In this document: piece by piece, positions 7,478 through 15,188 of the stretch | Layout: each line of letters starts with the position of its first letter | Position numbering within the stretch: position 1 is the stretch's first letter | Assembly (NCBI RefSeq): GCF_014648175.1 | Contig: NZ_BMQP01000019.1 | Coordinates: forward strand, 85,431 to 149,430 | Reading direction: 5' to 3' | DNA length: 64,000 nucleotides | DNA from: Planobispora rosea | Lineage (GTDB): Bacteria; Actinomycetota; Actinomycetes; Streptosporangiales; Streptosporangiaceae | Notes under the pieces: model-generated | Told to the model about the DNA's origin: nothing | The model's database searches: none | Seen by the model: only the letters and a program-made list of their open reading frames with translations | Position numbers and translations under genes: made by a program

Positions 7478-7828
7478 GCACGCGACAACGAATCAGGTGC
7501 CAACAGTGTGCAGGAGCAACCCACTGACGCTCAGGTGGAGACGGCCGTCGAAGCGTTCCGCATGCTCAGCGACGGCACCCGGCTGCGGCTGATGTGGCTG
7601 CTCTCCTCGGGGGAGTACGACGTGTCCTCGCTGGCCGAGGCGATCGGCGTCGCCCGGCCGTCGGTCTCCCAGCACCTGGCCAGACTGCGCCACGGGGGCC
7701 TGGTGGAGACGCGCAGGCAGGGACGTCGCGTGGTGTACCGGGCCCGGGACGCGCACGTCCGCGCGCTCATCAAGGAAGCCCTCTTCCACGCCGACCACGA
7801 GGTCTCCGGCATCCCCCGGCACGACTAG
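7472..7828 (+). CDS. ArsR/SmtB-family metal-sensing repressor (CzrA-like site)
   Basis: 118 residues from ATG 7472, or 106 from GTG 7508, which has a better-placed AGGTG ribosome site and leaves the operator upstream; the start is open. The winged helix includes VSSLAEAIGVARPSVSQHLARL as helix-turn-helix and RRQGRRVVYRA as wing. The last helix carries DAH, then His 11 and 14 residues later (FHADH). This is exactly the D-x-H...H-x2-H spacing of the alpha-5 zinc/cobalt site of CzrA and SmtB. Metal binding should release the repressor from DNA. The divergent CDF exporter is the obvious target. Confidence 0.88.
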   Translation: MYARDNESGANSVQEQPTDAQVETAVEAFRMLSDGTRLRLMWLLSSGEYDVSSLAEAIGVARPSVSQHLARLRHGGLVETRRQGRRVVYRARDAHVRALIKEALFHADHEVSGIPRHD

Positions 7829-7909
7829 GCGAAATCGGCCCCACGCGCCGCCGGACCGTCTCCGGGCCGAGGGGCTGACGCCCCGGGCGTGCTTGAACGC
7901 CGCACCGGA

Positions 7910-7937
7910 GGCGGTCGGGTCCCCGTACCCGACCGCC
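7910..7937. terminator. Hairpin between convergent arsR and thrS
   Basis: An 11-base perfect stem (GGCGGTCGGGT pairing with ACCCGACCGCC) around a six-base loop, located between two convergent stop codons. There is no T-tract on either side, as is usual for actinobacterial terminators. It could serve both genes. Confidence 0.6.
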
Positions 7938-7982
7938 CGATCACGGCACTCGAAGCGCGGCGCCCAGGCCTGGAGGCGGCGC

Positions 7983-9950
7983 TCAGACCTGGAGGCGGCG
8001 CTCGATCGCGTCGACGATCTCGTTGAGCGCCTGGTCCACCGGGACGCCGTTCTTCTGCTCACCGTTGCGGAAGCGGAAGGAGATCGCACCGCCTGCGATG
8101 TCCTCGTCGCCCGCCAGCAGCATGAACGGCACCTTGGCCTTCTGCGCGTTGCGGATCTTCTTCTGCATCCGGTCGTCGGAGGCGTCCACCTCGATCCGGA
8201 CGCCCCGCTCGCGGGCCTTCTTGGCCACGTCCTGCAGGTACGGCACGTGGGCCTCGGCGATCGGGATGCAGACGGCCTGCACCGGGGCGAGCCACGGAGG
8301 GAAGGCGCCCGCGTAGTGCTCGACCAGCACGCCGAAGAAGCGCTCGATCGAGCCGAACAGCGCGCGGTGGATCATGACGGGCCGCTGGCGTGAGCCGTCG
8401 GCCGACTGGTACTCCAGCTCGAAGCGCTGCGGCAGGTTGAAGTCCAGCTGGATCGTGGACATCTGCCAGGAGCGGCCGATCGCGTCACGCGCCTGCACCG
8501 AGATCTTCGGCCCGTAGAACGCCGCGCCGCCGGGGTCGAGGACGAGCTCCAGGTTCTCCGACTCGGCGACCTCGCGCAGCGTCTGGGTGGCCTCCTCCCA
8601 GTCCTCGTCGCTGCCGACGAACTTGACCGGGTCCTTGGTGGACAGCTCCAGGTAGAAGTCGCTCAGGCCGTAGTCGCGCAGCAGGTCGAGCACGAAGCGC
8701 AGCAGCGAGGCCAGCTCGTCGCGCATCTGCTCGCGGGTGCAGTAGATGTGCGCGTCGTCCTGGGTCAGGCCGCGCACCCGGGTCAGGCCGTGGATCACGC
8801 CGGACTTCTCGTAGCGGTAGACCGTGCCGAACTCGAACATCCGCAGCGGCAGCTCGCGGTAGGACCGCCCGCGCGCCCTGAAGATCAGGTTGTGCATCGG
8901 GCAGTTCATGGGCTTGAGGTAGTACTTGGCGCCTTCCAGCTCCATGGGCGGGAACATGCCGTCGGCGTACCAGTCGAGGTGGCCGGAGACCTTGTACAGG
9001 TTGTCCTTGGTGATGTGCGGGGTGTTGACGAAGGAGTAGCCCGCCTCCTCGTGCCGGCGCCGCGAGTAGTCCTCCATGAGCTTGCGGATCACCCCGCCCT
9101 TGGGGTGGAAGACCGGCAGGCCCGAGCCCAGCTCGTCGGGGAAGGAGAACAGGTCGAGCTCGGCGCCCAGCTTGCGGTGGTCGCGCTTCTCGGCCTCCTC
9201 CAGCAGGTGCAGGTACTCGTCCTGCCGCTCGCGCGACTCCCAGGCGGTGCCGTAGATCCGCTGCAGCTGCGGGTTCTTCTCGCTGCCCCGCCAGTAGGCG
9301 CCGCCGGAGCGCATCAGCTTGAACGCCGGGATGGACCGGGTGCTCGGCACGTGCGGGCCGCGGCACAGGTCCTTCCAGCACAGCTCGCCGGTCTTGGCGT
9401 CGAGGTTGTCGTAGATGGTCAGCTGACCGGCGCCCACCTCGACGCTCTCCTCGTCGGCCGCGCCGCCCTTGAGGCCGATCAGCTCCAGCTTGTACGGCTC
9501 GGCGGCGAGCTCCTCGCGGGCCGCCTCGTCGGAGACCGGACGGCGGGAGAACAGCTGCCCCTGCTTGACGATCTCGCGCATGCGCTTCTCGATGCGCTTG
9601 AGGTCGTCGGGAGTGAACGGGGCGGCGACGTCGAAGTCGTAGTAGAAGCCGTTCTCCACGGGCGGGCCGATGCCCAGCTTCGCCTCCGGGAAGATCTCCT
9701 GGACGGCCTGGGCCATGACGTGCGCGGTGGAGTGGCGGATGATGGCCCGGCCGTCGGCGCTGCCGGCCTCGACCGGCTCGATCACGTCGCCGTCGGACAC
9801 GGGAGCCGCGAGATCCTTCAGCTCGCCGCCGGCCCGGGCGGCGACCACGGAGCGGCCGTCGGCGCCGAGGACCTCGCCGTACGTCGTGCCCCCCGCCACC
9901 ACACGCTCGGCTCCGGCGAGGGTGATACGAAGTCCTGGCACGGCAGACAC
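7983..9950 (-). CDS. thrS: Threonyl-tRNA synthetase
   Basis: 655 residues, full length for a bacterial ThrRS, which charges tRNA-Thr in the cytosol. An N-terminal TGS domain (residues 1-65) is followed by the editing domain with HSTAH (His73 and His77) and the downstream CRGPH. The class II catalytic core has MNCPMH (zinc Cys), motif 2 around RMFEFGTVYRYEKSGV, and the C-terminal anticodon-binding domain. The start is GTG 9950, with GGAG a few bases before it. It is divergent from dapD, and I saw no T-box-like leader in the 139-base gap. Confidence 0.97.
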   Translation of the reverse strand: MSAVPGLRITLAGAERVVAGGTTYGEVLGADGRSVVAARAGGELKDLAAPVSDGDVIEPVEAGSADGRAIIRHSTAHVMAQAVQEIFPEAKLGIGPPVENGFYYDFDVAAPFTPDDLKRIEKRMREIVKQGQLFSRRPVSDEAAREELAAEPYKLELIGLKGGAADEESVEVGAGQLTIYDNLDAKTGELCWKDLCRGPHVPSTRSIPAFKLMRSGGAYWRGSEKNPQLQRIYGTAWESRERQDEYLHLLEEAEKRDHRKLGAELDLFSFPDELGSGLPVFHPKGGVIRKLMEDYSRRRHEEAGYSFVNTPHITKDNLYKVSGHLDWYADGMFPPMELEGAKYYLKPMNCPMHNLIFRARGRSYRELPLRMFEFGTVYRYEKSGVIHGLTRVRGLTQDDAHIYCTREQMRDELASLLRFVLDLLRDYGLSDFYLELSTKDPVKFVGSDEDWEEATQTLREVAESENLELVLDPGGAAFYGPKISVQARDAIGRSWQMSTIQLDFNLPQRFELEYQSADGSRQRPVMIHRALFGSIERFFGVLVEHYAGAFPPWLAPVQAVCIPIAEAHVPYLQDVAKKARERGVRIEVDASDDRMQKKIRNAQKAKVPFMLLAGDEDIAGGAISFRFRNGEQKNGVPVDQALNEIVDAIERRLQV

Positions 9951-10075
9951 GGTTGCTCCTTCATCGAACTCATCGAGCTTGGCGAGTTTCTTCGAGTGGT
10001 CAGGGAACCGATGCTACCGGTGTCCGCCGTACGGAATCTCAGGTACCACCGGCCGGACGATCTCAGTGGCATCAC

Positions 10076-10081
10076 TAGTCT
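10076..10081 (+). promoter_or_regulatory. -10 element of a leaderless dapD promoter
   Basis: TAGTCT fits the actinobacterial TANNNT -10 pattern and ends eight bases before the GTG start of dapD. No Shine-Dalgarno sequence precedes that GTG, which favours a leaderless transcript. No good -35 is visible. Confidence 0.5.
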
Positions 10082-10089
10082 TTGTTGTT

Positions 10090-11067
10090 GTGAACGAAGC
10101 AGCTCAGATTTCCGGCGCGTACGGCGTCGGCATCGCCACCATCACCTCTGACGGGACCGTTCTCGACACCTGGTTCCCCGCCCCCCGCCTGGGCGAGCCC
10201 TCCGCGGCCGGCACCCGGCGGCTGACCGCGCAGGAGGCCGAGGCCGCCCTCGGCTCCGCCGCCGCCGCGCTGCTCGGCCCGGACGAGGCCCGGGGCGTGG
10301 AGGTGGTCGCCGTGGAGACCGGGATCGCCAAGCTGTCGGAGCCGCCCGCCGACGCGCACGACGCCTACCTCCGTCTCCACCTGCTCTCCGCCCGCCTCGT
10401 CGCGCCGCACGGGCAGAACCTGGACGGCCTGTTCGGCCTGCTGAGCAACGTCGTGTGGACCAACCACGGCCCGTGCCCGGTCGAGGGTTTCGAGGAGACC
10501 CGGCTGCGCCTGCGCGCCCGCGGTCAGGTGACCGTCTACGGCGTCGACAAGTTCCCCCGGATGATCGACTACGTGGTGCCGTCCGGTGTGCGCATCGCCG
10601 ACGCCGACCGCGTCCGCCTCGGCGCGCACCTGGCCTCCGGCACGACGGTGATGCACGAGGGCTTCGTCAACTTCAACGCCGGCACGCTCGGCGCGTCCAT
10701 GATCGAGGGCCGCATCTCGGCGGGCGTCGTCGTGGGCGACGGCTCCGACGTCGGCGGCGGCGCCTCGATCATGGGCACCCTGTCGGGCGGCGGCAAGCAG
10801 GTCATCTCCGTCGGGCAGCGCTGCCTGATCGGCGCCAACGGCGGCATCGGCATCTCCCTGGGCGACGACGTCGTGGTGGAGGCCGGTCTCTACGTCACCG
10901 CCGGGACCAGGGTCACCCTCCCCGACGGCCGGGTCGTCAAGGCCGCCACCCTCTCCGGCGCCTCCGGCCTGCTGTTCCGCCGCAACTCCACCACCGGCGC
11001 GATCGAGGTCATCCCCCGCGAGGGCACCGGCGTGGAGCTCAACAGCATCCTGCACGCCAACGACTGA
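10090..11067 (+). CDS. dapD: Tetrahydrodipicolinate N-succinyltransferase
   Basis: 325 residues from GTG 10090. It catalyses succinyl-CoA-dependent succinylation of tetrahydrodipicolinate in the lysine/meso-diaminopimelate pathway. It matches the actinobacterial DapD form: a unique N-terminal alpha/beta domain, then a left-handed beta-helix of hexapeptide repeats (GTTVMHEGFVNFNAG, SMIEGRISAGVVVGDGSDVGGG, LIGANGGIGISLGDD). The C-terminal segment ends in ELNSILHAND. The start lacks a ribosome site and follows a well-placed -10, so leaderless translation is likely. A membrane protein gene begins four bases after its stop. Confidence 0.95.
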   Translation: MNEAAQISGAYGVGIATITSDGTVLDTWFPAPRLGEPSAAGTRRLTAQEAEAALGSAAAALLGPDEARGVEVVAVETGIAKLSEPPADAHDAYLRLHLLSARLVAPHGQNLDGLFGLLSNVVWTNHGPCPVEGFEETRLRLRARGQVTVYGVDKFPRMIDYVVPSGVRIADADRVRLGAHLASGTTVMHEGFVNFNAGTLGASMIEGRISAGVVVGDGSDVGGGASIMGTLSGGGKQVISVGQRCLIGANGGIGISLGDDVVVEAGLYVTAGTRVTLPDGRVVKAATLSGASGLLFRRNSTTGAIEVIPREGTGVELNSILHAND

Positions 11068-11071
11068 CGGG

Positions 11072-11719
11072 ATGGCCGAGCAGGAGGCGGTGCCGGGCTC
11101 CCCGGCGGACGCGCCGATCGACTCCGGCGACTCCAGCGCGGGCACCCGGGTCGCGCGCTGGGTGACCGGGCTGTTCGCCCCGCAGGCGCTGGTCATCGGG
11201 CTGCCGCCGGTCATCGGGCTGATGACCGGCGGCTGGCCGGGCGCCGGCTGGGGGCTGATGGCCTCGGCGCTGTGCGGCGGGGTCCCGGCCGGAGTGATCA
11301 TGGCCGGGGTCCGCGCCGGGCGGCTGGACTCCCACCACCTGGTGGACCGCGCGAGCCGGACCAGGCCGCTGCTGGTGGCGATGGTCGCGGTGATCGCGGC
11401 GCTGGTGCTGCTGGCCGTCCTGGACGCGCCCCGGCTCCTGGTGGCCACGGTGACCGCCATGCTGGCCGCGCTCGCCCTGACGGTCCCGATCACCCTGCGG
11501 TGGAAGATCTCCTTCCACGCGGCCGTGTCGGCGGGCACGGTGGTGCTCCTGGCCCACGTGCTGCCGGCCGTACCGACCCTGACGGCGGGCGCGCTGCTCG
11601 TGGCGCTGATCTGCTGGGCCCGGGTACGGCTCGAGCACCACACCTGGGCCCAGGTCGCCGCCGGGGTGGTCAGCGGCGCGGGCTCGGCGTGGGCGACCCT
11701 GGCGGCGTTCGGCATCTGA
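11072..11719 (+). CDS. Multi-pass membrane protein, PAP2-like
   Basis: 215 residues, starting four bases after the dapD stop and so probably cotranscribed. After a polar N-terminus of about 30 residues there are five or six membrane segments (for example ALVIGLPPVIGLMTGG, LLVAMVAVIAALVLLAV, LLVATVTAMLAALALTV). The stretch KISFHAAVSAGTVVLL and the later RVRLEHHTWAQVAAG recall the KxxxxSGH...SRxxxxxHxxxD pattern of PAP2 phosphatases. The match is degenerate: the SGH serine is replaced. A lipid-phosphatase fold is plausible but activity is doubtful. Confidence 0.7.
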   Translation: MAEQEAVPGSPADAPIDSGDSSAGTRVARWVTGLFAPQALVIGLPPVIGLMTGGWPGAGWGLMASALCGGVPAGVIMAGVRAGRLDSHHLVDRASRTRPLLVAMVAVIAALVLLAVLDAPRLLVATVTAMLAALALTVPITLRWKISFHAAVSAGTVVLLAHVLPAVPTLTAGALLVALICWARVRLEHHTWAQVAAGVVSGAGSAWATLAAFGI

Positions 11720-11721
11720 GC

Positions 11722-11778
11722 GCCGGCCGACCGGCACGTCGCGGGGCCCGTACCCGGCGGTGAGCGACGTCGGCCGGC
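11722..11778. terminator. Possible long-loop hairpin after the dapD operon
   Basis: GCCGGCCGAC (11722-11731) pairs perfectly with GTCGGCCGGC (11769-11778) across a 37-base loop in the gap between convergent genes. The long loop makes this weaker than the other hairpins in the window. Confidence 0.35.
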
Positions 11779-11827
11779 AGCCGTTCCCGCCCTGACACCG
11801 CGGTCCGCGACGGTGGGCCGGCGGAGG

Positions 11828-12238
11828 TCACACCGCCGGCGGCGCGACCTCCCCCATCGCCTCGCGCCGGATCCGTTCGAACTGGGCGCCCATCGCCTCG
11901 GCCAGCGCGTTCGCTCCCGACAGCGGCCGGACCATGACGGTGAGCTCGCCGATGAGGCCGTCGTCGTCGAAGTGCAGGAAATCGGAACCGTGGACCTGCC
12001 TGCCGTTCACCGTCGCCCGGAACATGAGCACGTGGTCACGGCCGCCGGCGTCGGCGATCTCCCGGACGTAGTGGAAGTCCTCGAAGACTCTCATGACGCC
12101 GCGCAGGATCGCCGCCGTGATGGCCTTGCCGGGATACGGCTTGTAGGCGACCGGACTGATGAACACGACGTCGTCGGCGAGAAGCGCTTCCACGGCCGCG
12201 GCGTCGCGTGCCTCGACGGCCTGGCGGAACGGATGCAT
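11828..12238 (-). CDS. SnoaL/NTF2-like small protein
   Basis: 136 residues from ATG 12238, behind an AGGGG ribosome site; GTG 12244 is an alternative. It is a single NTF2-like cone fold: an N-terminal helix (FRQAVEARDAAAVEALLADDVVFISP) and then curved beta strands (DHVLMFRATVNGRQVHGSDFLHFDDDGLIGELTVMVRP). This family includes cyclases, isomerases and ligand-binding proteins, and no catalytic residues can be assigned by eye. It lies downstream of the RibD/DHFR-like gene on the same strand, with a 146-base gap that is unusually AT-rich near the start. It is probably a separate unit. Confidence 0.8.
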   Translation of the reverse strand: MHPFRQAVEARDAAAVEALLADDVVFISPVAYKPYPGKAITAAILRGVMRVFEDFHYVREIADAGGRDHVLMFRATVNGRQVHGSDFLHFDDDGLIGELTVMVRPLSGANALAEAMGAQFERIRREAMGEVAPPAV

Positions 12239-12384
12239 GCCCACCCCTAGTCAATTTGTTTACTATTCACGGCTGACAGTAGTTCCGCCGGGAGGCGTTG
12301 TCCAGGCATCGGCAGCCGTCCCGTCGCACCGCCGACCACGCTGGAGGGCGGGCAGGAGCGCCCGCGTGCGAGCCGAGCCGCGCG

Positions 12385-12975
12385 CTACCGGCGCACGTCG
12401 TACCGGAGGTGAGTGACGCGGTCGCCTTGGACGATCTCCGGGTCGCCGAGGAGCACCAGCGGGCCGTCGTAGGCGCCGAAGAACCGTACGCCCTTGCCGA
12501 AGACCACCGGGACCAGGTCGACCTGGAGTTCGTCCACCAGGCCGGCGGCCAGGGCCTGGCCGAGCAGGTCGCCGCCGGTCAGCGACACGTCCTTGTCCCC
12601 GGCGGCGGTCTTGGCCTGGGCGATCGCGCTCGCCAGACCGTCGGTGACGAACGTGAACGGCGCCTCGGGGAACGGCCAGTCCGCCGGCGGTTCGTGGGTC
12701 ACCACGAAGACGGCGTCACCGGCTGCGGGGCGGCCGTTCCAGCCGTTGGTGAGGTCGAACAGCCGGCGACCGATCACGGCCGCTCCGATCCGCGGCCAGG
12801 TCCGCTCCATGTAGGCGGCGCTGGCGGCCGACACGTGGAAGACCCGCTCCGGGTCGCCGCCGTTGAAGGGGACGTCCCCGTTGCCGTACCAGTCGAAGAG
12901 CGGGCCCACCTGGCCGGACTCGTCGGCGATGAACCCGTCCAGCGACACCGTCGCGCTCGCGATCACCTTGCCCAT
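12385..12975 (-). CDS. Dihydrofolate reductase-like (RibD C-terminal domain) protein
   Basis: 196 residues from ATG 12975, with AAAGGA ten bases upstream. It has the RibD_C/DHFR fold: the N-terminal VIASATVSLDGFIAD strand and loop, the nucleotide-binding GRRLFDLTNGW region, and KDVSLTGGDLLGQALAAGLVDELQVDLVPVVFGKG. The last is the hallmark block of stand-alone members common in actinobacteria. The family is NADPH-dependent, but the substrate of these free-standing copies is unknown. They are distinct from true DHFR and from the two-domain RibD. The 211-base upstream gap has a remarkable purine-rich coding strand. Confidence 0.88.
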   Translation of the reverse strand: MGKVIASATVSLDGFIADESGQVGPLFDWYGNGDVPFNGGDPERVFHVSAASAAYMERTWPRIGAAVIGRRLFDLTNGWNGRPAAGDAVFVVTHEPPADWPFPEAPFTFVTDGLASAIAQAKTAAGDKDVSLTGGDLLGQALAAGLVDELQVDLVPVVFGKGVRFFGAYDGPLVLLGDPEIVQGDRVTHLRYDVRR

Positions 12976-13062
12976 GGTGCGCAGTCCTTTCTGAAGACCG
13001 GATCTGCCTGGGACGTCGGAGCCGACGCGCCGGATCGGACAACGGACCGGCACGATCCGCCG

Positions 13063-13124
13063 TCTTTTTTCCCGGCTTTTTCCGGCCTCTTTCCCGCCCT
13101 CTTTTCCCGCACTCTGTTTTCCGG
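13063..13124 (+). repeat. Polypyrimidine tract upstream of the RibD/DHFR-like gene
   Basis: About 60 bases composed almost only of C and T on the plus strand, with runs of four to six Ts separated by CCCG-type blocks. On the minus strand, which is the transcribed sense for the downstream RibD/DHFR-like gene, it reads as repeated GGGAAAA-type purine blocks at roughly 12-14 base spacing. It is compositionally foreign to its surroundings. It lies 88 to 149 bases upstream of the RibD/DHFR-like start codon and about 60 bases before the divergent DUF6434-type gene. Confidence 0.6.
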
Positions 13125-13186
13125 GACGGGCGCCCGGATCGCAGGGGCGCCGGGGATTGTCGGGCGCCTCTGCCATTCTCGTCCCC

Positions 13187-13750
13187 ATGACCGACCTCCG
13201 CCCCGCCCTCACCCCCGAGCTGACCGGACAGGAGCTGATGCGCTGGTACTGGCGCAAGGACGAGCTGGTCGCCCTCGCCCGGCGGATCGGCGCCGGCACC
13301 GGCGGCGGCAAGCACGACCTGCTGGCCCGTCTGGCGGCGGCCCTGGACGGCCGCCCCCTCCCGCAGCCGCCCCCGGCGGCCCGCAGGCCACCGGCAGCCC
13401 GGTTGCCCGAGCCGCTGACGCCGGACACCGTGCTTCCCGACGGACAGCGCTGCAGCCAGCAGCTGCGCGCCTTCTTCCGGGAGCGGATCGGTGCCGCCTT
13501 CCACTTCGACGCCGCGATGCGCGAGTTCATCGCCACCGGCGCCGGGCGCACCCTCGGAGAGGCCGTACGGCACTGGCACGCGACGCGTCAGGCCCCGCCC
13601 TCTCAGATCGGCGCCCAGTTCGAGCTCAACCGCTTCCTTCGCGACTGGCACGCGGCCCACCCCGGCGCCGGTCGCCACGAGGCCCTGCGAGCCTGGCGGC
13701 ACCATCGCTCCCTGCCTGTCGAGGCCCGCCCCCGGATTCGAACCGGATGA
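13187..13750 (+). CDS. SAP-like/DUF6434-type protein
   Basis: 187 residues from ATG 13187; an in-frame TTG at 13157 is less likely. The N-terminal 60 residues form a SAP-like helix pair (LTGQELMRWYWRKDELVALARRIG, GGKHDLLARLAAAL), a fold often associated with nucleic acid binding. After a Pro-rich linker comes a second domain (LTPDTVLPDGQRCSQQLRAFF, FHFDAAMREFIATGAGRTLGEAV) that I recognise as the DUF6434 type. No catalytic motif is evident. No ribosome site precedes the ATG, so translation may be leaderless. Its function is unknown. Confidence 0.78.
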   Translation: MTDLRPALTPELTGQELMRWYWRKDELVALARRIGAGTGGGKHDLLARLAAALDGRPLPQPPPAARRPPAARLPEPLTPDTVLPDGQRCSQQLRAFFRERIGAAFHFDAAMREFIATGAGRTLGEAVRHWHATRQAPPSQIGAQFELNRFLRDWHAAHPGAGRHEALRAWRHHRSLPVEARPRIRTG

Positions 13751-13860
13751 CGCTCGCACGGGGATCTCTCCTCGCGGCGGACGTGCCGGGACCTCGTCGG
13801 CTCACGCACCGCCGTGATCGAGCGGTATCACGCCGGCAGGCTCAGCGGCCGGCACGGTGC

Positions 13861-13866
13861 TACCTT
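13861..13866 (+). promoter_or_regulatory. -10 element of a leaderless padR promoter
   Basis: TACCTT matches TANNNT and lies six bases before the GTG start of the PadR gene. No ribosome site is present, consistent with a leaderless transcript. Confidence 0.45.
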
Positions 13867-13872
13867 GGGCGC

Positions 13873-14436
13873 GTGTCGTTGCGCCACGCGGTGATGGCCG
13901 CGCTGCTGGAGGGTGAGGCGTCCGGATACGACCTGGCCAAGGGGTTCGACGCGTCGGTGGCCAACTTCTGGATGGCCACGCCCCAGCAGCTGTACCGGGA
14001 GCTGGACAGAATGCAGGCCGAGGGCCTGGTCCGGGCACGGGTCGTCCGGCAGGAGCGCCGCCCCGACAAGCGGCTTTTCTCCCTGACCGGGACCGGACGC
14101 CGCGTGCTGCACGAGTTCACCGCCGCGCCGCCGCGGCCGGGTGCGATCCGCGACGAGCTGATGGTCAAGGTGCAGGCCGTTGACGCCGGTGACGTCGAGG
14201 CCGTGCGAGCCGCCGTCGAGGAGCGCATGGCCTGGGCCCAAGCCAAGATCGCCCGATACGAGCGGCTGCGCGCCCGGTTGCTGGACGGCCGCGGCGAGGA
14301 GGAGTACCTGGCGCGCGCCGAGCGCGTCGGCCCCTATCTGACGCTGATGCGCGGTCTGGCCTTCGAACGCGAGAATCAGCGGTGGGGCGAATGGGCTCTG
14401 GCCGTGCTCCGGCGGCGTTCGGCCGCGACCGGGTGA
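13873..14436 (+). CDS. PadR-family transcriptional regulator
   Basis: 187 residues from GTG 13873. The N-terminal winged helix is typical of PadR: HAVMAALLEGEASGYDLAKGF, then TPQQLYRELDRMQAEGLVRARVV and the wing RRPDKRLFSLTGTGRRVLHEF. The C-terminal part (residues about 95-180) is a long-helix Vir_reg dimerisation domain. PadR proteins usually sense phenolics or toxic compounds and control nearby transporters, but neither neighbour is an obvious target. The start is supported by a -10 TACCTT six bases upstream. The upstream open frame is long but has no other support. Confidence 0.88.
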   Translation: MSLRHAVMAALLEGEASGYDLAKGFDASVANFWMATPQQLYRELDRMQAEGLVRARVVRQERRPDKRLFSLTGTGRRVLHEFTAAPPRPGAIRDELMVKVQAVDAGDVEAVRAAVEERMAWAQAKIARYERLRARLLDGRGEEEYLARAERVGPYLTLMRGLAFERENQRWGEWALAVLRRRSAATG

Positions 14437-14482
14437 GGTTCCGGGAAACCGGCCGGCGGCGGACAGGACGGACGGCCGGGGT

Positions 14483-15112
14483 TCAGGATCTCAGGTAGGC
14501 CAGGACGGCCAGGACCCGGCGGTGGTCGTCCGGGGCCGGGGGCAGGTCGAGCTTGGTGAGGATGCCGGCGATGTGCTTGGCGACGGCGGCCTCGGTCACC
14601 ACGAGCGCGCGGGCGACCGCCGCGTTGGAGCGGCCCTCCGCGACCAGGGCGAGGACCTCGCGCTCCCGCGGGGTGAGGCGCTGGAGCGGGTCCCGGCGCC
14701 GGGCGAGGAGCTGTTTGACCACCTCGGGGTCCACGACCGTGCCTCCGGCCGCCACCCGCTCCAGCGCGTCGGCGAACTCCGTCACGTGGCCGATCCGGTC
14801 CTTGAGCAGGTAGCCGATGCCCGGCCCCATGATCTCCTCGACATACGCCTGCTGGACGTACTGGCTGAGGACCAGCACGGGGAGGGCGGGACGCGCCCGG
14901 CGCAGGGTGAGGGCGGCGCGCAGGCCCTCGTCGGTGAAACCGGGGGGCATCCGCACGTCGGTCACCACGATGTCCGGCGCGTGCTCCTCGACGGCGGCGA
15001 CGAGAGCGGGGGCGTCGCCCACGGCGGCGGCCACGGTGTGACCGAAGCGCTCCAGCAGGCCGACCAGCCCCTCACGGAGCAGTACGGAGTCCTCCGCCAT
15101 GACTACCCGCAC
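14483..15112 (-). CDS. NarL/LuxR-type response regulator
   Basis: 209 residues. The receiver domain (1-120) has acidic pocket residues ED at 7-8, the phosphoacceptor Asp52 in VVTDVRMPPG, and a Lys in LLKD. The LuxR helix-turn-helix follows (LTPREREVLALVAEGRSNAAVARAL, VTEAAVAKHIAGIL). The start is GTG 15112; an internal ATG four codons later is possible. Its cognate kinase lies 76 bases upstream on the same strand. The pair diverges from an FtsX-type ABC transporter, a layout common for antibiotic- or envelope-stress-sensing systems. Confidence 0.93.
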   Translation of the reverse strand: MRVVMAEDSVLLREGLVGLLERFGHTVAAAVGDAPALVAAVEEHAPDIVVTDVRMPPGFTDEGLRAALTLRRARPALPVLVLSQYVQQAYVEEIMGPGIGYLLKDRIGHVTEFADALERVAAGGTVVDPEVVKQLLARRRDPLQRLTPREREVLALVAEGRSNAAVARALVVTEAAVAKHIAGILTKLDLPPAPDDHRRVLAVLAYLRS

Positions 15113-15188
15113 AACGCACCTCTCCCGATCACGATCACCCTACGCCCTCCACCGGAACCATGATCGACGAATCGCCCTCCGGCCGGGA

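Noticed and set aside
9951..10089. T-box or other riboswitch upstream of thrS
   Set aside because: The gap is 139 bases shared with a divergent promoter; no T-box consensus or specifier stem could be found by eye.
12245..12300. TetR-type operator in the AT-rich stretch upstream of the SnoaL-like gene
   Set aside because: The possible inverted repeat matches at only about five of nine positions and no TetR gene is nearby.
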